Of a DNA stretch of 64,000 bases, positions 1 to 7,297 are shown piece after piece (position 1 is the stretch's first letter; each line of letters starts with the position of its first letter). The position numbers and the translations under genes were made by a program. This DNA is from Kosakonia pseudosacchari (lineage in GTDB: Bacteria > Pseudomonadota > Gammaproteobacteria > Enterobacterales > Enterobacteriaceae): NCBI RefSeq assembly GCF_900184035.1, contig NZ_FXWP01000014.1:124001-188000 (forward strand). Direction: 5' to 3'. Under the pieces are notes generated by a model. That model made no database searches and was not told the origin of the DNA. It was given only the letters and a program-made list of their open reading frames with translations.

Positions 1-331
1 GTGCTGTATTTTTATTTAAGTTAAAAATAATACTTTTGGGCCATTGCTTCCTAAAACTTCGTTCTTTCCTAAGCGAAATTGAACTCAGGCACCCATGATT
101 TCTGTTATGGATTAAATGGCTATCTTTATGGATTTTGTGGCTGCTACTGGGGTGTTCGTTTCATCTTTTTTTGGCGAAAGCCAGGGGCGGTAGCATTTTT
201 CATTTTAATTATTTTCCAGGTTAATAATGGTATCTCGTTGCCAAACGCGATATAACATTCCAAATTAAACGGAAGCATAATTTCGCTTTCGCTAAAATTC
301 GCTGGCAAATAATATTTCCCGGAGGTTGGAT
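1..331 (+). other. AT-rich leader region upstream of the LuxR-type gene
   Basis: No convincing protein-coding gene is seen here. The stretch is AT-rich and reads as a long 5' leader for the regulator that starts at 332. Its only clear signal is an ops/JUMPstart-like element at about 178-194, listed separately. A short reading frame on the minus strand (221-412) overlaps the start of the regulator gene and has no recognisable content, so I treat it as chance. Confidence 0.5.
178..194 (+). promoter_or_regulatory. ops / JUMPstart-like element (RfaH recruitment site)
   Basis: The sequence AAGCCAGGGGCGGTAGC lies 137 bases before the regulator start. It contains the ops core GGCGGTAGC (186-194) and matches the right half of the JUMPstart consensus as I remember it. 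A looser resemblance to the left half (TGGCTGCTACTGG) lies at about 139-151. In enteric bacteria this element sits in the transcribed leader of polysaccharide, haemolysin and conjugation operons, where paused RNA polymerase recruits the antiterminator RfaH. The sequence match is direct; RfaH action here is inference. Confidence 0.65.
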
Positions 332-1006
332 ATGTATATCATCTCTCAGGATAGCTATTTTGTCATGGGCATGGATAAGCTGCTTAAAGCCATTAACCCG
401 CATGCAACGCATACACTGGTTGCCTTTGATCGCGGTGATGGAAAGATATTGTTTTTTAGTATGAATTCATTGCTTTATATTTTAAGTGAAGAAAAAGGGT
501 TTAATTCATTTATTTGCACTCGATTTATTTCAATCGATAAATCTTCATCTGTATCTTTGCTACGGCACGAGATCAGAAAGATACTTAATTTCCTCAAGGG
601 TCATGAGGATATATATTCCTTTCGCGAAGTCCATTTTAGCGCGACGGAGTATAAAATTATGCTGCGGTTTCTTGAGTACCAGTCCAGCGACACCATTTCG
701 CAATCGCTCGGCATTGATAAAAAGATCGTCAGTAATTATAAAAACGCGATACTGCGTAAACTGGGTTTAAACAGTATGGCGGAACTTATCCATATTTATA
801 ATAACTGGAACGACTGTTTTTGCTGCTCCGAAGGAAAAGTCATGGCAGATGCGATATTTCTTCCCCGCGTCGGGACGAATGAGCTAAAGATGATTAGACG
901 CGGGAATAACCACGTTTCAGAACCTGTGGTTTCGTCTCTTTATTCTGGCAGCTTTTCTCATATACCCGCGCTGCGGACTGGTCAGCGTTCTTTATTAACC
1001 ATATAG
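332..1006 (+). CDS. LuxR-type helix-turn-helix transcriptional regulator
   Basis: A 224-residue DNA-binding regulator, probably cytoplasmic. ATG at 332 is chosen because GGAGG (321-325) sits six bases before it; a TTG at 326 is less likely. Residues about 102-155 form a GerE/LuxR-type helix-turn-helix (SATEYKIM, then TISQSLGIDKKIVSNYK, then ILRKLGL). The N-terminal ~95 residues resemble the degenerate receiver-like region of RcsA/FimZ-type proteins, without the phospho-acceptor pattern. Unusually, some 65 residues follow the HTH, whereas most LuxR proteins end there. The gene is monocistronic and lies behind an ops-like leader, suggesting a link to surface polysaccharide or virulence-type control. 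Its targets are unknown. Confidence 0.85.
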   Translation: MYIISQDSYFVMGMDKLLKAINPHATHTLVAFDRGDGKILFFSMNSLLYILSEEKGFNSFICTRFISIDKSSSVSLLRHEIRKILNFLKGHEDIYSFREVHFSATEYKIMLRFLEYQSSDTISQSLGIDKKIVSNYKNAILRKLGLNSMAELIHIYNNWNDCFCCSEGKVMADAIFLPRVGTNELKMIRRGNNHVSEPVVSSLYSGSFSHIPALRTGQRSLLTI

Positions 1007-1120
1007 CAATAGTTTATTGCTTTTATTGCTGTTTATTCAAAATTCTTGTGCGCTTATCCTGCTTCGTATCGGGTTGCTAACCGCAGCCACAGTGACCGAA
1101 TCAAGAAAGGATAAGCCATC

Positions 1121-2224
1121 ATGTTATTCGATAACTATTCCCTGAATACGCTCGCATTGACTAACCGTATTGTTATGCCACCGATGACCCGCTCCCGCGC
1201 CGGAGCTGGCGATGTGGCAACCGATATGATGGCGGATTACTACGCCCAACGCGCCAGTGCCGGGCTGATTATCAGCGAAGGCACGCAAATCAGCCAGCAG
1301 GGTCAGGGCTACGCCTGGACGCCGGGTATTTACAGCGACGCGCAAATTGCGGGCTGGAAAAAAGTGACCGATGCGGTGCATCGCGCAGGCGGTAAAATCT
1401 TTGACCAGTTGTGGCATGTGGGGCGCGTGTCCCACACCGTTTTGCAGCCGGGTAATGCGGCACCGGTTTCCTCGTCGGCGATTCAGGCCGAAGGCGTAAA
1501 AGTGTTTGTCGATGTGGAAGGGCGCGGACCGGAAAATGGCGTCGGTGATATGGTTCAGCACTCGATGCCGCGCGCATTAACGGTGGAAGAAATCCCCGCC
1601 ATTGTTAACGATTACGCGCAAGCGGCGCGTAACGCGATGGCCGCCGGTTTTGATGGTATTGAACTGCACGGCGCTAACGGCTACCTGATTAACCAGTTTA
1701 TTGATTCGCAATCGAACCTGCGTGACGACGAATACGGCGGTTCGTTGCAAAACCGTCTGCGCTTTATGAAAGAGGTGGTCGAAGCCGTTTCGGCGGCGAT
1801 TGGTAAAGAGCGTGTCGGCATTCGTCTGGCACCGCTGACTACGCTGATGGGTTCGCGCGACGATACGCCGGAAGCCACGTATCTCGCGGCGGCCAGCGTA
1901 CTGAATGAGATCGGCATTGCTTACATTCACATCGCTGAAGCGGACTGGGACGACGCGCCGGTGATGCCTGCGGCTTTTAAAGAGGCGCTGCGTATTATTT
2001 TTCACGGCACGCTGATCTACTCTGGCAAATACACGCCGGAGCGCGCCGAAGAAGCGCTGGCAAAAGGCTGGGCGGATCTGATTGGTTTTGGCCGACCGTT
2101 TATCGCTAACCCGGATTTGCCGTACCGCCTGCAACATAACCTGCCGCTCAATGAACCGATCAGGGAGAAATTCTTCGGCGGCGGCGCAGAAGGCTACCTG
2201 GATTATCCATTGCAGAAAGCGTAA
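1121..2224 (+). CDS. Old Yellow Enzyme family alkene reductase (NemA-like)
   Basis: A 367-residue FMN-dependent NAD(P)H oxidoreductase that should reduce activated C=C bonds or nitro groups of electrophiles such as enones or N-ethylmaleimide in the cytoplasm. The OYE signatures are clear: N-terminal NRIVMPPMTRSRA, QLWHVGRVSH in the barrel, and the substrate-binding and proton-donor set His183/Asn186/Tyr188 in ELHGANGYLINQF. The C-terminal FGRPFIANPDLP phosphate-binding motif is also present. It is similar to but clearly divergent from E. coli NemA, so I give no gene symbol. It stands alone, followed by a strong terminator, with no adjacent NemR-type repressor; the LuxR gene upstream could be a regulator, but nothing shows this. 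Confidence 0.92.
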   Translation: MLFDNYSLNTLALTNRIVMPPMTRSRAGAGDVATDMMADYYAQRASAGLIISEGTQISQQGQGYAWTPGIYSDAQIAGWKKVTDAVHRAGGKIFDQLWHVGRVSHTVLQPGNAAPVSSSAIQAEGVKVFVDVEGRGPENGVGDMVQHSMPRALTVEEIPAIVNDYAQAARNAMAAGFDGIELHGANGYLINQFIDSQSNLRDDEYGGSLQNRLRFMKEVVEAVSAAIGKERVGIRLAPLTTLMGSRDDTPEATYLAAASVLNEIGIAYIHIAEADWDDAPVMPAAFKEALRIIFHGTLIYSGKYTPERAEEALAKGWADLIGFGRPFIANPDLPYRLQHNLPLNEPIREKFFGGGAEGYLDYPLQKA

Positions 2225-2230
2225 TAACGA

Positions 2231-2254
2231 ACGGGGGCAAATACCCCCGTTTTT
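2231..2254 (+). terminator. Rho-independent terminator of the OYE reductase gene
   Basis: ACGGGGG (2231-2237) pairs with CCCCCGT (2244-2250) around a six-base loop and is followed by a T-run. It lies a few bases after the reductase stop and before the convergent small gene. Confidence 0.9.
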
Positions 2255-2272
2255 GCGTGCCGCAAACCGCTG

Positions 2273-2554
2273 TCAGAAATCGTAGGCATTAATCACTTTC
2301 ATTAATGCCGCGTCATTCTTATATTTTTCCCGCAGCGTTTTGAGCTGTACCACTGCTTTGCCACAGGTGGCTTGCAGGCTGGCATCCAGCTCTTTCTGGC
2401 GCTGCTCGTCAAGATCCGAATCCTGTTCGCCGGCGAAATGCTCGCACTCTTCGGCAAGATTACGAAAATCCTGAACGTCTTTCGGCAGCGGGGCGGCGGC
2501 AAAACTGGTGTTGAAAATAAAGGCGGTGGAAAGAATAAAAAGGAAGCGCTTCAT
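2273..2554 (-). CDS. Small putative periplasmic protein of unknown function
   Basis: A 93-residue protein with a textbook signal peptide: MKRFLFIL core, hydrophobic stretch, and likely cleavage after SFA before AAPLPKD. The mature part is about 74 residues, acidic and helical in character, with two cysteines (in EECEHF and QATCGKA) that could form one disulfide in the periplasm. I do not recognise a family. It is convergent with the reductase gene and separated from it by the terminator. The signal peptide and codon pattern make it likely to be a real gene. Confidence 0.7.
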   Translation of the reverse strand: MKRFLFILSTAFIFNTSFAAAPLPKDVQDFRNLAEECEHFAGEQDSDLDEQRQKELDASLQATCGKAVVQLKTLREKYKNDAALMKVINAYDF

Positions 2555-2828
2555 CGGTTGTTGTCTGTCGGAATATCGGGGCGCTTATTTTACGCCTTAA
2601 TAGTGGCGATGAAGAGAGGGAAACGAACGACTTTTTACGCGTTTTCTCAGGTGATGATGTGTAGCTGATGCCGTCGTTATACCTGACCACGACGTTTGCG
2701 GGTGCTGTGTTTTTTATCGCTTTTTCTGTCTATACCTGAGCAGGAAACCATCTGGATTTATTTCCGTCAGTGCCAGCAAACAGAGCCTGTTGCAGGCTCT
2801 GTTTGAGATGCGGCAAACGCGTCGGGAT

Positions 2829-3137
2829 TCACTCTGACCGTGATTGCAGCCAGGCGTTTTTCACCACCCCTTTCACTTCCCTGAGCTGCTTGCGCGTTTT
2901 ATCAAGCGCCGTCGCCAGCCACTCCTCTTTATCACTGTATTTCACCAGCACGATGCAGCCCTGCATCACTTTCACCAGAATATGTTGCCCGGTATTAAAC
3001 CCGGCATCGCGCAACCACTTGCCGGAAAGCGTAATACTCGGCGTGCTCGCGTCGCCCTGATTCGGGCGATATCGCACAATTACGTTGTGCTCGGTTCCGG
3101 CGATGGTGAAGTCTGAGGTAGAATGCGGATCAGCCAT
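2829..3137 (-). CDS. SymE-family toxin (type I toxin-antitoxin)
   Basis: A 102-residue protein with the SymE core: ITLSGKWLRDAGFNTGQ followed by VKVMQGCIVL, which corresponds to the AbrB-like domain of E. coli SymE. SymE in E. coli is an SOS-induced protein that condenses nucleoid DNA and inhibits translation, and it is kept silent by the antisense RNA SymR. Start ATG 3137 is preferred, with GGAG six bases upstream; a TTG at 3143 is also open. The C-terminus (KQLREVKGVVKNAWLQ) differs from SymE. I do not see a convincing LexA box upstream. Any SymR-like RNA would lie on the + strand across 3138-3210. It is divergent from the ribbon-helix-helix gene at 3271. Confidence 0.75.
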   Translation of the reverse strand: MADPHSTSDFTIAGTEHNVIVRYRPNQGDASTPSITLSGKWLRDAGFNTGQHILVKVMQGCIVLVKYSDKEEWLATALDKTRKQLREVKGVVKNAWLQSRSE

Positions 3138-3168
3138 TATCAACTCCTTGATAGTTGGGGATGGTTAG

Positions 3169-3205
3169 ACGCTCCGGTTGTGTTCCTGCACATCGGGGCG
3201 TTGTT
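3169..3205 (+). ncRNA. Possible SymR-like antisense RNA hairpin
   Basis: ACGCTCCG (3169-3176) and CGGGGCGT (3194-3201) can pair with one mismatch, followed by TGTTT. The hairpin lies in the 5' region opposite the SymE-like gene, where SymR is encoded in E. coli. There is no expression evidence and the stem is imperfect, so this is a weak call. Confidence 0.25.
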
Positions 3206-3208
3206 TAG

Positions 3209-3268
3209 ATAGGAAGGAATCCTTTTAGGTGGCCTCCTATAAAGGTGAGAATAGTTAAATAGGTGGCC
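3209..3268 (+). promoter_or_regulatory. Repeat and palindrome cluster in front of the RHH gene
   Basis: TAGGTGGCC occurs twice, at 3226-3234 and 3260-3268, 34 bases apart; the second copy covers the ribosome-binding site of the downstream gene. ATAGGA (3209-3214) and TCCTAT (3235-3240) form an inverted repeat around the first copy. Paired sites overlapping the translation start are typical for operators of autoregulating ribbon-helix-helix proteins. The repeats are visible; the operator role is inference. Confidence 0.45.
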
Positions 3269-3270
3269 CC

Positions 3271-3462
3271 ATGTCAATCATATCCCGCGAGAAAAAACCG
3301 AAAGGTGGCGGCCAGTCACCGCAGTTTAAAATGCGCATAGATCCAGCGTTGAAAGAACAGCTTGATGCCGTGGCGGCAGAAGAAGGGGTAAGCCTCGCCA
3401 GTTGGTTAAAGGAACTGGCGAGGGAGGCTTTGCGGGCTAAGGGGATAGAGCCAAAAGGGTAA
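3271..3462 (+). CDS. Ribbon-helix-helix (Arc/CopG-type) small DNA-binding protein
   Basis: A 63-residue protein. After a basic glycine-rich N-terminal arm, residues about 18-57 match the ribbon-helix-helix pattern: beta strand QFKMRIDPAL, then KEQLDAVAAEEG and SLASWLKELAREALR as the two helices. Such proteins act as dimeric repressors and often as antitoxins. No toxin gene directly follows it; the SymE-like gene is divergent, about 130 bases away. The start is supported by GGTGG six bases upstream. It may control itself, the SymE-like gene, or both. Confidence 0.75.
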   Translation: MSIISREKKPKGGGQSPQFKMRIDPALKEQLDAVAAEEGVSLASWLKELAREALRAKGIEPKG

Positions 3463-3770
3463 TATCTTCGATATCCAAATATTATTATCTTTGTTGTTTT
3501 GCTTTTATCCTGTATTTGATGCGGTTCAAACTAATTTTTGAGTAAAGCCCTTTGTATTAATGAAAAGACTTTATTATTTTATAATCGGCAAAACAATTAA
3601 AAATCTAGTCTTTTAATTTTGTTAGGCGGTTTTGATATTTAACTTTGGAAGAAAACTTGAGCCATTAATGGGCTTTTATTGTTACACGTTGATTAAATTA
3701 GCTGTGATATGATTATTTCAATTTCATGTATTAAACTTAATTACTATATTAATGTATGTTGAGGTATGCC
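3463..3770. other. AT-rich intergenic region
   Basis: About 300 bases without a gene. The composition is strongly AT-rich, with runs of A and T typical of horizontally acquired DNA and of H-NS-bound DNA. No clear terminator or promoter could be singled out. Confidence 0.5.
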
Positions 3771-4346
3771 ATGGATAATAAAGAATTTGCTGAAGCGCTA
3801 AAGGCAAAAAAGGCGTTAATCGTTCATTTTTCAAATCTTGCAAGTATGTCAAGGAATCAGCCATTCCCCGATGATCTTAAAAATGTGATCGAATCACCCA
3901 CTTCAAATCCATTATCATGTTGTATTGTCTGGCCTGGTCATACGATGAGTCTGCCTGGTAGCATTGGTGTAATAATTGAACCTGCTTTACCTAATATTCA
4001 TGGCGTTTGTGCAACAGATGCTGGAACTTCTGATAATAATGGAGAAATAAATTCATTCGCGAAGCCACTCTCGCAAGAAATTTTAGAAGAAATATATGCA
4101 TTTTCAGATCCGTATAACGAATGTATCGTTATCAAACCTAAAGTCATTGGTATTTATATTGATAATATAAATTATATTAGTGTCAGGAAGAAACAAGAAT
4201 TGCGATGTGGTGATTATTTCGAAAGTAATATCGGTCCAATGGAGGGATATTTATCAGAAATTTTCGATTGTTTTGAAGGTCTCAGTATTTTTACTTTCAT
4301 TGATGGCGAAATCGTTTCAATCAATAGACAAACACCTTATTTATAG
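3771..4346 (+). CDS. Protein of unknown function next to the selC-derived repeat
   Basis: A 191-residue protein of unrecognised family. ATG 3771 is preferred to ATG 3756 because GAGG (3761-3764) lies six bases before it. The N-terminus (NKEFAEALKAKKALIVHFSN) is helical and basic; the rest looks like a soluble alpha/beta protein with no signal peptide or membrane segment. The gene is much more AT-rich than the core genes nearby. Its stop lies 15 bases before a 21-bp copy of the tRNA-Sec 3' end, so it borders the Hcp/DUF4225 islet. Size and context would suit an orphan immunity protein, but that is a guess. Confidence 0.65.
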   Translation: MDNKEFAEALKAKKALIVHFSNLASMSRNQPFPDDLKNVIESPTSNPLSCCIVWPGHTMSLPGSIGVIIEPALPNIHGVCATDAGTSDNNGEINSFAKPLSQEILEEIYAFSDPYNECIVIKPKVIGIYIDNINYISVRKKQELRCGDYFESNIGPMEGYLSEIFDCFEGLSIFTFIDGEIVSINRQTPYL

Positions 4347-4361
4347 CCCATCTCTAACTTT

Positions 4362-4382
4362 TGGCGGAAGATCACAGGAGTC
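4362..4382. repeat. Distal attachment repeat (copy of tRNA-Sec 3' end)
   Basis: This 21-base stretch (TGGCGGAAGATCACAGGAGT plus C) is identical to 6697-6717, which is the 3' end of the selenocysteine tRNA gene including its CCA. A chance 21-base match within 64 kb is very unlikely. It marks the far end of an island inserted in selC. Confidence 0.85.
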
Positions 4383-4825
4383 ACCATTTATTCATAACTA
4401 TTTGATTTTATTGATTTTATATTTTTATCGTTATTCATGTTATACACATTTCTATACATGTTTATAACGATGTTTATTTTTTCATCAAGCGTTGCTATAA
4501 GAAAAAGTTTTTGAATTTAACTGTTCACACTATACATCTTGCCATTTTATGATTTTTAATCAATGGGATAGCAGGTTATGAGTTGATGAAGAGTGCACAG
4601 CTTAGTGTTCACTGTTTACGAATTCTAAGCAGCGGCTTAGAAGTTAAATCGTGAGTGGAGAGATTGATGCTTTTTAACAGGCACAAGAAGAGAGAAGGGG
4701 CTAAGATAGAGCTTACTATGCTGAGGCACACGTCAACGTTTTTAACACTTTAAGCAGAACTCTGATCCTTTTGAAGGCTTTTTATCGTAAAATATCAAGG
4801 TATAGATATGCTATAGGAACAGATA
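4383..4825. other. AT-rich gene-free stretch at the left end of the islet
   Basis: About 440 bases with no supported gene, very AT-rich, containing only short frames. It may hold the promoter of the gene at 4826 and remnants of a lost integrase region, but I see no recognisable fragment of one. Confidence 0.5.
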
Positions 4826-5188
4826 ATGTCAGATTACAAAGCAAAGGTTGCAAATGCCGGGTTTAGTAAACAAGAGCTTTTAGGGTTCAAGCGCCAGTTC
4901 GGACAATTAAAAGCAACTTATCATCCTAACCTTACCGCCGAACTGACGCTTCCAGCACTGATAAAGGAAGAGGCGAGAAAGTCAATTATCATGACCAGAT
5001 ATTATATTCTTGCGATTTTCTTGTTTACCCTTGCTGCGGCTATGTTTGGTAATTGGTCTTATCTGTACATGCCTGCCGGTATGCTCTTTTTTGCTTTACT
5101 GGACGTACGTTCCTCCGCCAGAGAGGAGGATCGCACGATAGCCTGCCAAATCAAGCTCATGATATTGGCTGTAAAGTTGTGGTTTTAA
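4826..5188 (+). CDS. Small membrane protein, candidate immunity to the DUF4225 effector
   Basis: A 120-residue protein. Residues 1-54 are soluble and charged. Residues about 55-75 (RYYILAIFLFTLAAAMF) and about 77-93 (WSYLYMPAGMLFFALL) form two membrane segments joined by a very short turn, and the tail carries an arginine/glutamate-rich patch. The start has AGGA eight bases upstream. The stop overlaps the stop of the convergent DUF4225 gene by four bases. A membrane-embedded neighbour of a T6SS effector candidate fits an immunity protein against a membrane-acting toxin. The convergent arrangement is unusual, since immunity genes normally follow the effector on the same strand. Confidence 0.65.
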   Translation: MSDYKAKVANAGFSKQELLGFKRQFGQLKATYHPNLTAELTLPALIKEEARKSIIMTRYYILAIFLFTLAAAMFGNWSYLYMPAGMLFFALLDVRSSAREEDRTIACQIKLMILAVKLWF

Positions 5189-6018
5189 TCGTCGAATTTA
5201 TAGCCACCATCAATAAACTCGGCTTTAAATTTATATACAGTGCTCCCGGTAAAATATAGTTTCATTGCAGCGTTTTTACTAGCCCATTTAGATATAAAAT
5301 CATTACTCACATGTCGGAATAATTTTCCGGTTCCAGGCTGTTCACCCAGATATTTAAGGACAAGTCTGTTTGGGTTTTGGCTAAGTACCGGGGTTCTGAT
5401 TGCGGCATATAATGTCAATGAAAGCTCAACACCACTATAAGCTAAGTCCCCCGCATCATCATCAAACCCTGCTATTTTTGCCGCTTCTCGGTAAATTTTG
5501 CGTAATACCCCTGCTTCATTATGTTCATATATTAGGGGAGAAACCGATTCGTAGACGTTATTTGTACCGTGGGCTACTAACATTAAACCTACTCCACGCA
5601 TAGCTTTAAGGTTGAGAGATTTACCTAGTTTGGTTAATCGATATCCGCCCCATGCTTCAAGTCCACCACCAACCACGCCACCAGCGATCTTTGCATATTT
5701 CAGTACTCCATGTTCTTCGAACACATCTGTAACAGCATAGATTACTCGGTCTTTCATCCTTAGCATCTGATACTCTCTTTGCGTGAGTTTCAGTTCTGCT
5801 TTTAGCTCTTCGATTATCTCCATCTTTTTTTGCGGATTCATCTCCGCATCAAAACGGGACTGATAATCTCTAACACTCGCATCAATATCACGTAAATATT
5901 CATTACGAATTATTGAATCTTTTATTATAAAAGAGGCAGCAATAGTAGCCACACGTTGTAATTCAACTATGTAATTATTAAGATCATATCTAAGGTGAGA
6001 ATATGCACTAGTACCCAT
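5185..6018 (-). CDS. DUF4225-type putative T6SS effector
   Basis: A 277-residue protein immediately downstream of an hcp gene (15-base gap, AGAGG before ATG), so the two are almost certainly co-transcribed. Residues about 1-110 are helical and charged (EIIEELKAELKLTQREYQML). Residues about 115-220 match what I know of DUF4225: a glycine-rich hydrophobic stretch (AGGVVGGGLEAWGGYRL), then LMLVAHGTNNVYESVSPLIY and a following DAGDLAYSGVELSLTLYA. DUF4225 proteins recur beside Hcp, VgrG or Rhs genes in enterics. The hydrophobic centre suggests membrane insertion, but the activity is not established. Delivery would be by binding Hcp or within its lumen. Confidence 0.7.
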   Translation of the reverse strand: MGTSAYSHLRYDLNNYIVELQRVATIAASFIIKDSIIRNEYLRDIDASVRDYQSRFDAEMNPQKKMEIIEELKAELKLTQREYQMLRMKDRVIYAVTDVFEEHGVLKYAKIAGGVVGGGLEAWGGYRLTKLGKSLNLKAMRGVGLMLVAHGTNNVYESVSPLIYEHNEAGVLRKIYREAAKIAGFDDDAGDLAYSGVELSLTLYAAIRTPVLSQNPNRLVLKYLGEQPGTGKLFRHVSNDFISKWASKNAAMKLYFTGSTVYKFKAEFIDGGYKFDD

Positions 6019-6033
6019 GTTAGCCTCTGCATA

Positions 6034-6498
6034 TCAGAAGTAAGATGTTGAGTTCTTTATATCCCAACCCATGCGTGTCTCTGCGCCTTTTCCTCCCATT
6101 CCACCTTGTTCCCAGTACTGAAATTTCACTTTTTCTGCTTCAAACTCGTATTCAACGTCAGTTGTAACACCATGATCACTCAGTAGAACTTCTACAAGAA
6201 TGACATTCTCTAGTGTAATTCTGTAATACTCCATTTGCCCACCGCCTGCTTTACAGGCTGACAACTCAACAGTTCTGATCCTGTTACCATTTGAGGAGTA
6301 TAATAGAGCACCTGCAGTCGTCTTATCTACTTGGCAATGTACACTCAGATTATGGTAATTCACTTTCCCCGTTCCTCCGGGGGCACCGTTATTTCTTTTT
6401 GAACCCCAAGAATAGGAGTTCACATCAGTCCATCCTGGATGCTGAGCATCTTTTGATTCACCGTTAATTCCATCAATTCTCAAGAAAATATTGTTCAT
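6034..6498 (-). CDS. Hcp-family type VI secretion tube protein
   Basis: A 154-residue Hcp1-family protein. It has the usual opening (IFLRIDGINGESKDAQHPGWTDV), the central SVHCQVDKTTAGALLYSSNG and ACKAGGGQMEYYRITLENVILV segments, and the C-terminal EFEAEKVKFQYWEQ. Hcp forms hexameric rings that stack into the T6SS inner tube and can carry effectors. Here it is orphaned: no sheath, baseplate or ATPase genes are in the window, so it would use a T6SS encoded elsewhere. It heads a two-gene unit with the DUF4225 gene, with about 200 bases of AT-rich upstream DNA for a promoter. Confidence 0.85.
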   Translation of the reverse strand: MNNIFLRIDGINGESKDAQHPGWTDVNSYSWGSKRNNGAPGGTGKVNYHNLSVHCQVDKTTAGALLYSSNGNRIRTVELSACKAGGGQMEYYRITLENVILVEVLLSDHGVTTDVEYEFEAEKVKFQYWEQGGMGGKGAETRMGWDIKNSTSYF

Positions 6499-6696
6499 CT
6501 AGTATCTACCTTATGGTTATTTCAGCCTTTATCTTAATATGTTGCAGAGAAGTGAGATAGTAGCTGCTTCTTTGTTGTAGTAATACCTCGTAAAGCGACC
6601 TCTAACACAGTCTGTATTGGGTGGGATCAGTCCAAACTATAGGGCAGGATCGTCTACCGGGGGTCAGTCCAATGGGGGAATTCAGGGGAGGCAAAC

Positions 6697-6791
6697 TGGC
6701 GGAAGATCACAGGAGTCGAACCTGCCCGGGACCGCTGGCGGCCCCAACTGGATTTGAAGTCCAGCCACCTCACCGGAGATGACGATCTTCC
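6697..6791 (-). tRNA. selC: tRNA-Sec (UCA anticodon)
   Basis: The reverse complement reads as the 95-base selenocysteine tRNA of enterics, with an encoded 3' CCA (TGG at 6697-6699), the elongated acceptor stem, the long variable arm and the anticodon TCA within GGACTTCAAATCC. It differs from the remembered E. coli sequence at only two positions. It decodes UGA as selenocysteine together with SelA, SelB and SelD. Its 3' end served as the attachment site of the islet to its left. Confidence 0.97.
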
Positions 6792-7297
6792 GCGCCTGCA
6801 TTGCTACATGGAGGCGGGGCGCATTATAGCTACTTTCAGGCATTTACCACATACCCTCGCCATAAATTTTCTCATTGTGCTCCCGCCGCAAACGGCTGTT
6901 TAAGATAAATCCTCATCGTTTCCAAGGCTTAGCGATTTTATGCCGCAAAGGAAGTGCTGTGATACATAAGGAGAAAGGTTCGCTAAACACCGAAAATTCG
7001 CATGAGCTGACTGAAATTCAATCAGTCACCCTCTCTGAAAAGGGCTTTCTGAACATTTTGCAGACGCATAGGAAACAAAATGGACAGTCCAGTAAGAAAA
7101 GCTGGCCAGGGCGTATTTCTTGCCCGCTACGCTGTTTTAAGGCGGTAAAAGCGCGCCGCAACCGAACGCTGTACTTGCCTAATCTGGATGTACTGGAAGC
7201 CGCGCAATCTGTCTGCGAAAGGGAGGCGCATCGGCGAAAAACTATTACGCCGTGCTTTCCCGTGACTCCCCGCTTAGCGGTGCGGATAGGGGCTTTG
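6792..7297. other. Gene-poor spacer between selC and lpxO
   Basis: About 500 bases upstream of selC and downstream of lpxO. Frames exist on both strands (about 6875-7303 plus, 7018-7341 minus), but neither translation looks like a protein and both run into lpxO. The right half (about 7100-7290) is GC-rich with core-like composition, perhaps decayed coding DNA. The selC promoter should lie just after 6791. Confidence 0.45.

Larger units (their letters stand above)
4362..6717. mobile_element. Integrase-less selC island remnant carrying Hcp/DUF4225
   Basis: The DNA between the two 21-bp tRNA-Sec repeats is a 2.3-kb AT-rich islet with three genes: a small membrane protein (+), a DUF4225 protein (-) and an Hcp (-). 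selC is a classic integration site for islands such as LEE, using the tRNA 3' end as attachment site. No integrase remains inside, so the islet is either a deletion derivative or was mobilised by an integrase acting in trans. Confidence 0.7.

Noticed and set aside
3138-3270. LexA box for the SymE-like gene
   Set aside because: No CTGT-N8-ACAG-like site found between the SymE-like and RHH genes, so SOS control is not claimed.
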